Below are positions 1 through 6,200 of a stretch of 24,656 bases of DNA, piece by piece. The translations under genes were made by a program, and so were the position numbers. This stretch comes from Lachnospiraceae bacterium. Lineage in GTDB: Bacteria > Bacillota_A > Clostridia > Lachnospirales > Lachnospiraceae. The stretch spans positions 1-24,656 of the forward strand of contig QXWX01000098.1 in NCBI GenBank assembly GCA_009911175.1, read 5' to 3'. The stretch's first letter is position 1; every line of letters starts with the position of its first letter. The notes below the pieces were generated by a model, which was not told the origin of the DNA, made no database searches, and saw only the letters and a program-made list of their open reading frames with translations.

Positions 1-67
1 AAACTTTGAAAAATTGGCTGACAATGAATATATACGCAATTAGACAAAACTAACTCAAAATCACCTT

Positions 68-304
68 TTAAAGCTGAACGACTTTCCAGATATTTGACAT
101 GCTTGTAAATAATCCGGCAAAAGAATATATTTCAGCAAATACTAATGCAAGCCAATACCCTTTCTTCATTCGTGCCACCAATGCTATGATACCGATATCA
201 TCTGCCAGTAACTGGATTTCCGAAAGAATGTGACTGGATATCAGGATCGTTTTCCCACGCTCAACACTCAAATCTTTAATAAAATCCCTGACCTCAGCAA
301 TCAA
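68..304 (-). pseudogene. Truncated ABC transporter ATPase fused to a membrane-protein fragment
   Basis: This 78-codon open frame can only start at a TTG and has an in-frame stop four codons upstream. Its first 40 residues (about 304-185) resemble the end of a bacitracin/lantibiotic-type ABC ATPase, including the H-loop segment TILISSHILSE. The Walker A, signature and Walker B motifs that should precede it are absent, so it cannot be a working ATPase. From about residue 41 the sequence stops looking like an ATPase and becomes a hydrophobic stretch (GYWLALVFAEIYSFAGLF) that suggests part of a permease. The simplest reading is a deletion that fused the middle of an ATPase gene to a neighbouring membrane-protein gene. 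It is probably decayed cargo or flanking DNA beside the transfer region. I see no gene in 1-67. Confidence 0.6.
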
Positions 305-345
305 GTGTTGATTTTATTTATACCATCCCCCTTTATAAAAACACT

Positions 346-475
346 GACACACCCTCCGGGAGTGTCAAAAGACAAGAATAGCAAGCACTGCCCATGTCCG
401 GACACATGGGCGAAATTCCCCATACTTCCCTACCGTCCGTATGATGAAATTTCCATAGGGAAGTATCCCTAACCC
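346..475 (+). other. oriT: Candidate origin of transfer (cluster of inverted repeats)
   Basis: Three inverted repeats lie close together upstream of mobC. GACAC/GTGTC spans 346-366. CCCATGT/ACATGGG spans 391-410 with a 6-nt loop. A perfect 11-bp repeat, ATACTTCCCTA at 422-432 and TAGGGAAGTAT at 456-466, has a 23-nt loop. The last arm runs into TATCCCTAACCC (464-475), which resembles the TATCC core next to the nick of MOB_P origins such as RP4. Location just upstream of a mobC-relaxase operon is the usual place for such an origin. The nick position is a guess, and the first hairpin could instead be a minus-strand terminator. Confidence 0.5.
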
Positions 476-510
476 TCTTTGGTTTTCTTTGCGTTTTTCT
501 CTGCAAGTCC

Positions 511-539
511 TTGACCTTCCCCCGCAGATTTGCTACAAT
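511..539 (+). promoter_or_regulatory. Sigma-A-type promoter for mobC-relaxase
   Basis: TTGACC (511-516) and TACAAT (534-539) are separated by exactly 17 nt, and TG one base before the -10 gives an extended -10. Transcription would start near 546, between the oriT candidate and mobC. The leader would be about 108 nt and contains an intrinsic terminator (588-623). Confidence 0.65.
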
Positions 540-587
540 AACACATGGATAATTCTATCCAAAACAACTGAACAGACACGAAACCAG

Positions 588-623
588 ACTGTTGTAAACC
601 GAACAAGTTACAGCAGTTTTTTT
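588..623 (+). terminator. Intrinsic terminator in the mobC leader (attenuator candidate)
   Basis: ACTGTTGTAA (588-597) pairs with TTACAGCAGT (608-617) to give a 10-bp stem containing one U-G pair that forms only in the + strand RNA. Seven T follow (617-623). It lies between the promoter at 511-539 and the mobC ribosome binding site near 638-643, so most transcripts would end as an RNA of about 75 nt unless read-through occurs. No second promoter fits between it and mobC. Confidence 0.7.
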
Positions 624-653
624 ATGCCCAAATTCAGAAAGGACGATGTAAAA

Positions 654-995
654 ATGGCAAACAGGACACGCACCAACCGGAATGAATTTCACTTGAATGA
701 CAAGGAGCAGTACATCCTTGACGAGAAGTTTAAGCTGTCCGGCATGAAAAGCAAATCGGCTTTTATCCGGAAGCTGATTCTATACGGATATGTCTATGAC
801 GTGGATTACAGTTTTTTACGGGAATACAATACGGAGTTGGGGCGGATCAGCTCTAACCTGAACCAGATTGCAAAAAGAATTAACAGCACAAATCACATCT
901 ATCAGGAAGATATGGACGAAGTAAAGGAGTTGATGAAACAGGTATGGCAATCACAAAAATCCATGCTATCACAGCAACCGTTGATAAAGCGGTAG
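654..995 (+). CDS. mobC: MobC-family mobilization accessory protein
   Basis: This 113-aa protein is predicted to bind oriT with the relaxase and help melt or nick the DNA. The N-terminal part (about 10-45) looks like a ribbon-helix-helix DNA-binding region, and residues 55-80 carry the MobC signature (LRELGR-type: YNTELGRISSNLNQIAKRIN). I chose the ATG at 654 because AGAAAGGA stands about 10 nt upstream; the frame is open further upstream but would run through the promoter, terminator and oriT candidate. It overlaps the relaxase start by 52 nt, which suggests translational coupling. Its leader contains a terminator, so expression is probably controlled by read-through. Confidence 0.88.
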   Translation: MANRTRTNRNEFHLNDKEQYILDEKFKLSGMKSKSAFIRKLILYGYVYDVDYSFLREYNTELGRISSNLNQIAKRINSTNHIYQEDMDEVKELMKQVWQSQKSMLSQQPLIKR

Positions 996-2317
996 CCTAC
1001 ATATGCAACCCGGACAAAACAGACGGAAACATCTACATTTCTTCCTACGCCTGTGCGCCGGAAACCGCAGCGATTGACTTCAAATACACCTTAGACCACT
1101 GCCGGGAAAACAGCCCCAACAAAGCCTATCATCTGATACAGGCTTTCGCTCCCGGTGAGGTCAGCTTTGACGAAGCGCACCAGATAGGGAAAGAGCTTGC
1201 GGACAAAGTTTTAGAGGGGAAATATTCTTACGTTGTCACTACCCACATTGATAAAGGTCACGTCCACAACCATATTATTTTCTGCGCCGCCGACAACATA
1301 GAACATGACAAATACCACGACTGTAAACAGACGTATTACCGCATCAGAAAATTAAGTGACGAGCTGTGCAGTGAGCATAATCTTTCTGTCATTATCCCCG
1401 GTGGGGAGCGTAGTAAAAAATACAACGAATGGCAGGCAGACAAAAACGGGACAGCATGGAAAACGCAGATAAGAAAAGACATCAATGCCGCCATAAAAGC
1501 ATCGTCTACCTATGAAGAATTTCTACTCCTGATGCGGGCAAAAGGTTATGAGATAAAAGGCGAAACCTTTGGGGAAGATGCACCCAAATTTATCTCGTTC
1601 CGTCCACTCGGCAAAGACCGCTTTGTGCGTGGCAGTATGAAATCACTCGGCAAAGAATATACAAAGGAACGCATCAAAGAACGGATTGAATTAAAACGGG
1701 AACGGAAAGCAGTTATCCCGAAAAGAGATTATTCAGATAGGCGGTTGATTGACACCTCTGATGAGAAATTCCAGAACAGTCCGGGGCTGCAGAGGTGGGC
1801 AGCGGTTGAAAATTTGAAGGTTGCAGCACAGGCATATAATGAAGTGGGTTCCATAAAAGAACTGGAACAAAAGATCGCCGCCACAGCCGCCACCGGAAAA
1901 GAAGCGAAGCAGACAGTCCGCAAGCTGGAAAACCGCATCAAAGACCTTGCGGAAATCATCAAATATGCGGAACAGTATAAAGCAAACAAGGCTTACAATA
2001 TCGCCTATAAAAAGGCTAAAAACCCCGACGCATATTTCCGGAAACACGAGAGCCAGATCATTCTTTATAGCGGCGCAAGGCGTATGCTGGAACAGGCAGG
2101 CATCAACTTAAAAGGCTTGAACATTGACAAGCTGAAAGCAGAATATCAGGAGCTGACCGCACAGAAGAAAGAACTGACCGCCACTTACAAAAACTGTGAC
2201 AAAGAGGTGAAATCTCTGAACCGGAAACTGGATAACCTGAACCAGTATCTAGGGCGCACAGAGCCGCCAAAAAACGCACAGGAACAGCCAGACCGGAATA
2301 GTAACCCTGCCCGGTAG
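944..2317 (+). CDS. MOB_P-type relaxase
   Basis: This 457-aa relaxase would nick one strand at oriT and carry it into the recipient. The N-terminus (MAITKIHAI) is typical of Firmicutes Relaxase/Mobilization nuclease (PF03432) proteins. Tyr19 (in AVAYICNP) is the likely nucleophile, and the metal-binding motif HIDKGHVHNHII gives His101, His106 and His108. The catalytic domain covers about 1-245. Residues about 290-445 are charged and heptad-like, probably coiled coil. It is co-transcribed with mobC, whose 3' end it overlaps by 52 nt. Length and motifs are complete. This pair is on the + strand, while all other transfer genes in the window are on the minus strand. Confidence 0.93.
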   Translation: MAITKIHAITATVDKAVAYICNPDKTDGNIYISSYACAPETAAIDFKYTLDHCRENSPNKAYHLIQAFAPGEVSFDEAHQIGKELADKVLEGKYSYVVTTHIDKGHVHNHIIFCAADNIEHDKYHDCKQTYYRIRKLSDELCSEHNLSVIIPGGERSKKYNEWQADKNGTAWKTQIRKDINAAIKASSTYEEFLLLMRAKGYEIKGETFGEDAPKFISFRPLGKDRFVRGSMKSLGKEYTKERIKERIELKRERKAVIPKRDYSDRRLIDTSDEKFQNSPGLQRWAAVENLKVAAQAYNEVGSIKELEQKIAATAATGKEAKQTVRKLENRIKDLAEIIKYAEQYKANKAYNIAYKKAKNPDAYFRKHESQIILYSGARRMLEQAGINLKGLNIDKLKAEYQELTAQKKELTATYKNCDKEVKSLNRKLDNLNQYLGRTEPPKNAQEQPDRNSNPAR

Positions 2318-2323
2318 TATCCT

Positions 2324-2339
2324 GCCCTAAAAGGGCTTT
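2324..2339 (+). terminator. Weak terminator after the relaxase gene
   Basis: GCCCT-AAA-AGGGC followed by TTT lies 7 nt after the relaxase stop codon. The stem is short and the T-run has only three bases, so it may be inefficient. Confidence 0.4.
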
Positions 2340-2346
2340 AAAAAGC

Positions 2347-2503
2347 AAAAAAAGCATCGTGGACAGTGTGCATAACTCCCCATTCCACTATGGACAACAC
2401 TATTCACAGCATATGGAAAAGCAAAAGCAGCTTTCCCACATCCTGCAAACAGTGTTGCCCACAGCTCCATAAGACAGGGAGTTATACACACTGCCCACAA
2501 TGC
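2347..2503 (-). repeat. Long inverted repeat; predicted 62-bp minus-strand RNA hairpin with U7 tail
   Basis: Outer arms 2354-2380 and 2477-2503 match at 24 of 27 positions. Inner arms 2388-2422 and 2430-2464 match at 27 of 35. The arms are separated by a 7 x 12-nt internal loop, and the apical loop is 7 nt. Of the 11 differences, 10 become G-U pairs if the minus strand is folded, but would be A-C mismatches in the + strand. The minus-strand hairpin therefore has 61 of 62 positions paired. Seven T follow directly on the minus strand (2353-2347), as in an intrinsic terminator. The outer arms contain TTATNCACA boxes facing each other. No protein-coding gene is seen here. It may be a structured RNA, a single-strand DNA origin or an unusual terminator. 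Confidence 0.7.
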
Positions 2504-2606
2504 CGGCTACGGCGGAATCCCACTCTTTCCTTACTATCTATTTCTAAAATCAGAAAAATTTCTTGCAGACAAGACCGTTTTCATGTAAGATAATCTACAA
2601 ATCCGC

Positions 2607-2636
2607 AAAAAAATAGGAGCGCCGAAGCACCCCTAT
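2607..2636 (-). terminator. Strong intrinsic terminator, minus strand
   Basis: On the minus strand ATAGGGGTGC-TTCG-GCGCTCCTAT forms a 10-bp stem (two G-U pairs that exist only in this orientation) with a UUCG tetraloop, followed by seven T (2613-2607). It would end the toxin mRNA starting near 2946, and any transcript reading through from the transfer operon. Positions 2504-2606 between this and the long inverted repeat hold nothing I recognise. Confidence 0.82.
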
Positions 2637-2649
2637 CTCCTAAACCCTC

Positions 2650-2678
2650 TTGCAAAATCCGCAGTGTTGGTTTATAAT
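2650..2678 (+). promoter_or_regulatory. Sigma-A promoter for the predicted antitoxin RNA
   Basis: TTGCAA (2650-2655) and a perfect TATAAT (2673-2678) have a 17-nt spacer. Predicted start is about 2684-2686. No ribosome binding site or reading frame follows before the terminator at 2759-2794, so the product is probably a non-coding RNA. Confidence 0.72.
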
Positions 2679-2684
2679 CATCAT

Positions 2685-2797
2685 AGAAGCCGAAGGATAT
2701 TTGCACGTCCGACGGTTGTACAATCGGAAACTTATAAAGCGTAAAAATTACGGATTACAAGGCTATCCTCTATTGCAGTAGAAGATAGCCTTTTCCG
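2685..2797 (+). ncRNA. Predicted type I antitoxin antisense RNA
   Basis: An RNA of about 110 nt is bounded by the promoter at 2650-2678 and the terminator at 2759-2794. It can form CCGA/TCGG, GCGTAA/TTACG and the terminator hairpin. It is complementary to the 3' untranslated region of the 27-aa toxin mRNA (stop at 2798, predicted mRNA end near 2607). This convergent, 3'-overlapping arrangement is like TxpA/RatA and BsrG/SR4 of Bacillus subtilis. Base pairing could trigger RNase III cleavage of the toxin mRNA. Transcription is predicted, not shown. Confidence 0.6.
2759..2794 (+). terminator. Terminator of the antitoxin RNA
   Basis: AAGGCTATC-C-TCTA pairs with TAGA-A-GATAGCCTT around a 6-nt loop and is followed by TTTT. 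The same hairpin also forms in the minus-strand toxin mRNA three nt after its stop codon (with a G-U pair in place of the C-A mismatch), but there it lacks a T-run. Confidence 0.65.
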
Positions 2798-2881
2798 TTA
2801 CTTGCGGTTGTGTTTATTGTCTATGTATGTTAATGCTGCGAAAATGACCAACAGCAGTGTAAGTATTTCAAGTGTGTCCAT
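2798..2881 (-). CDS. 27-aa predicted type I toxin (small holin-like membrane peptide)
   Basis: The peptide starts MDTLEILTLLLVIFAALTYI, one hydrophobic helix (about 5-20), and ends in a basic tail (KHNRK), the form of small type I toxins that insert in the membrane. AAAGGAGG (2894-2887) lies 5 nt before the ATG. The mRNA leader can form TCCTTTC/GAAAGGA (2910-2904 with 2895-2889), which covers the Shine-Dalgarno. A 9-nt leader segment (2918-2910) is perfectly complementary to the 3' end of the coding region (2811-2803), like the 5'-3' locking seen in hok or aapA1 mRNAs. A TATAAT promoter lies upstream and an antisense RNA is encoded downstream on the other strand. The family resemblance to 'putative holin-like toxin' peptides is from memory; toxicity is inferred. 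Confidence 0.72.
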   Translation of the reverse strand: MDTLEILTLLLVIFAALTYIDNKHNRK

Positions 2882-2952
2882 ACCGACCTCCTTTCCGTTT
2901 CCAGAAAGGACAACCGCAGACTATCCCTACTCGCTCTAATCTGACTAAGAGA

Positions 2953-2984
2953 ATTATAGCACGTTATGTCGAATAATGCTATAA
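2953..2984 (-). promoter_or_regulatory. Toxin promoter (extended -10) inside a palindrome
   Basis: On the minus strand TGCTATAAT (2961-2953) is an extended -10, with no clear -35 at the usual distance. Transcription would start near 2946, giving a leader of about 65 nt. The promoter is one arm of an inverted repeat, TTATAGCA (2954-2961) and TGCTATAA (2977-2984), with additional inner pairing TTAT/ATAA. It could be an operator for a dimeric repressor, or a hairpin at the end of the transfer operon. Confidence 0.5.
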
Positions 2985-2998
2985 AAGTTTTGCGTTGA

Positions 2999-3202
2999 TC
3001 ACTCTGCCGCTTCCAGCGCCACCTCTGCAAATTCTTCATCGCTCATGGTTTCCAGTTTCCCTAAAACCTGTCCGGCAAGCTCCACCATGTCGCTGTCCTG
3101 TATGTGGGGAATCACATTCTTTATGTCGGCAATCATGCCCGTCCTGTCCTGCCCCTCAAACACGCACATCAAATTGATTTCTTCCACTGTAAATTTATCC
3201 AT
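2999..3202 (-). CDS. Transposon-transfer assisting family protein
   Basis: This 67-aa acidic protein begins MDKFTVEEINLMCVFEGQDR and ends with a conserved-looking LETMSDEEFAEVALEAAE segment. Both match my recollection of the small 'transposon-transfer assisting' family found at the end of ICE transfer operons in Clostridia. No catalytic residues or membrane segments are visible, and its molecular role is unknown. GAGGGAG stands 7 nt before the ATG, and the gene starts 3 nt after the stop of the upstream giant gene, so the two are co-transcribed. It is the last large-operon gene before the convergent intergenic region. Confidence 0.75.
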   Translation of the reverse strand: MDKFTVEEINLMCVFEGQDRTGMIADIKNVIPHIQDSDMVELAGQVLGKLETMSDEEFAEVALEAAE

Positions 3203-3205
3203 AGC

Positions 3206-6200
3206 TTATATCTCCCTCTCCGATTTTTTCTCCGTTCCCTTTTCCGGGACTTCTCTTTCTGCCTTATCCCTCTGCTCGATGACCGCCTTTTTCTCCGCCA
3301 GTTTTTCCTTTATGGAAACTCTGCCTGTCTGCTTTTCCTCTTTCGGCTTCTCGTTGTTCAGGACGTTATCAATCATGTTATAGTTACATTCTTCCAGTTC
3401 CTCGACCTTTGCAAGCGGCTTGTATTCCGCCAGCCTGTCTAACAGCTCTTTCGCTTTCCTTGCGGTCTGTACGCTCTCACTGTCATCAAGCTCCGTACCT
3501 TTCCCCAAAATATCCGTCATGCCTTCCCTGATACTGTCTGAAATGAGCGCATTGAGGAAGTCATTGAGATACCCTGTATTCCCGCTTCTGATGTCCTCTG
3601 TAATGTTTGCAATCTGCGCTTCCCTGTCCTCCACTGTATGATTGTATTGATAAGTGTCATAATCGTAGGAAAGCTGGTCTATCTCCGCAGCAAGGAAAGC
3701 CGCCTGCCACTTCTCCAGAGAACCCCTGACCTCTATATCCGGCAGCTTGTCGATCAGCTCCGCAATGACCTCCACCGCCTTCGGATTGTCCGTAATATCC
3801 GGCACATAGTCCAGAATCTCCAAATCCGCAACCCTTCCGGATATAATATCCATCTGCATATCCTCATAAGGTTCTGTCCCTTCCGTATGGATATTGATGC
3901 CGATGCTTGGGATACCATTCATCCGCTCCGGTGGTATCTGGTTGAAAATGGCGATTGCTTCCTCCACGCCTGCGATATTCTCATGGTATTCTCCGAAATT
4001 ATGGAACTCCCCGCACTCTGCCACTGTAAGGGTGACAACCGTCTGTTTTTCCTCCTGTATCTGCTCTGCGGCTTTCTCCTGCATGGCGGCACGTTTTTCC
4101 TCAAGATAGGCTTCCACACCCGGAAGATATTCCCCAAGCGTCCCGGTCTTTCCCTCCGTAATGGGATTGATGTCTACCTGAACGCCGCCGATTTTAAAAC
4201 CGTCCTCGTTAAAGGCATTGAACAGGGCATCTTCATTTTCCCCGCCCCGGTACTCCACTACCACATCAAGGTCAGAACCAGCTCCCTCTAAACCTCTGCA
4301 CCTGCTCCCGGATACCGCCATATCCACAAGCTCTATATCCATCCCATACTCGTCAATTTTGGACTGTAAATAGGCGTAAACACTCATTTCTATATCTTCC
4401 TGCGTCTGCCCGTTGACAGGGTTAAATAATTCCTCAGTTCTGGCTTTAAAATCAGCTATCACTTTGCTTTCCGCCGCTTCCGGCGCTTCGGCTCTGATAC
4501 GTTCCTCAAGCTGCCCTTTTGCCGCCTGTTCTGCCTTTTCTATCAATCCGTCATAATCAATCGGTATCAGTTCATCGTCAGTGCGGATACTGCCCTCCAA
4601 ACTGCTCCTGTGCGCCGGCTCTTTCAAATCCGTCACAATCTCGCCAAGTGCCTGTCTGATTGTTATATCCGGATTGTCATATACGCCCCCGTCCAGTTCC
4701 CGGTAGTCCATATCATAAATAGTGTAATCATACCCCTCAGTGGCTTCCTGAATACTGATGTATCGGTCTGCCAGACGGAAGGCAAGCTCTGTTTCTTCTC
4801 TGCCCATTGTCTGGCTTTTGGTGTCTATGTACGGATTTTCCCAATCCGTAAACGGTACATCTTCCACGATATGCTTCTGGTTGTCTGTGGGCATGAGATG
4901 TTCCATTTTCCCCTGTCCATAGAGGGCATCAAACCTGTCCATATAGAGGGAAATATCGTCAAGACCGCTGCTCTTTAGCTGGTACTCAAACCGCTGTTTC
5001 ACAAAATCCTTTATTTCCTCCGGTGACATTTCCCGGTGAACCCGTACCTTGTCAAAGCCGACCTCGTGATTTAAAGTCTGCAAATCCTCCATGAAGCGGC
5101 TGCTTTCCTCTGCCGCCCTGCTGTGCGTAAAATCCAGTGACAGACAGTTTTCATGGTTTCTGACGTGGATCAGGTCAAACTCGCTGCCATTGACGTTGAA
5201 GCCGAAAGTTGCCCTTGCCATATCCGGCTTTTCCTCCATATCTTTTCCCCGGTACTCCGCAAATTTCGCCACCGCTTCCGGAAGGCTGTCAAAACGCTCC
5301 AGCCTGCTTTTTTCCGGACTGTTCTCCGCCCATGTGGATAAATCCTCAATGACATAATAGGAAACCTTATCATTGTCCGGCTCCGTCGCTATATTTTCTT
5401 CTGCTGCTCCCTCTGGAATTTCCGCTGTTTCTTCCATGACCGGAGCTTTCTCTGCGCTGACTTCCGCTGATACGGAAAGTTCCTTTGTAAACTCCGGTAT
5501 CTCCCTGTAACCTACGGAATCCACATAATGGCTTGTGTTCTCCCCGTCCTGATGCAGCACCACCACATCACTGACAGAAAGGGAATGCCCGGTAAAATCT
5601 GCCGGGTGGTCTATGTTAAACTTGGTATAAATATCTTCAAGGCTCATGCCCTCCGTAAACTCCCCGGTATAAACCAGCGTGTAATTCTCTCTGGAAACCT
5701 GGATACCTTCTTTTTCAAGGTAATCCATATTCATAAAGCGAATATCCCTTGTTTCCTCCGTATCTTTAAGCTGGTAGATGCCAAACCTGCTCTCATTTCC
5801 ATATAAAAGCTGTGCTTCCCGGTTGGGTTCGCTGTCCTCTAATTCCTGCTTCATGGACTGGTATTCCAGATAGGCGTTCCAATCGCTTTTTTCCACGCCG
5901 AACAGCCCGTCATGCCCCTGTAATGCCGCCTTATCCTCCACAAGCGTTTCTGAACCGTCTGCGTGGAGCTGGTACACTGACACGTCCTCCCCAAACAGCT
6001 CCGATGCCCTGTCCTTTGTCAGAGGGAGCATTTCATCCCAAGAATATCCGTATTCATGCATCTGTGATAACCCCACCATACCGTCCGGAAGGAAGTCAAT
6101 TTCTTCCTCCGCCGCCTTGATTGTTTCCAAAAGCAGCGGTAAATCGTCTTTCTGCTCCGCAAGGGAATGTGCAAGGGAAGTTGTCTTATACATATCGTCC

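Noticed and set aside
230..472. 80-codon + strand frame over the hairpin cluster
   Set aside because: It runs across the inverted repeats of the oriT candidate, has no ribosome binding site and looks like no known family.
489..653. 55-codon N-terminal extension of MobC
   Set aside because: It would contain the promoter and terminator, and the ATG at 654 has a proper ribosome binding site and the usual MobC start.
2354..2503. Integron attC site or a MITE
   Set aside because: It lacks attC core sites (GTTRRRY/RYYYAAC), no target-site duplication flanks the repeat, and no matching transposase is present.
2347..2503. Retron-type msr/msd RNA
   Set aside because: No reverse transcriptase gene lies nearby and no branching-guanosine arrangement could be identified.
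2366..2593. 75-codon + strand frame in the intergenic region
   Set aside because: It lies over the long inverted repeat, has no ribosome binding site and its Cys/Ser/His-rich composition reflects the repeat.
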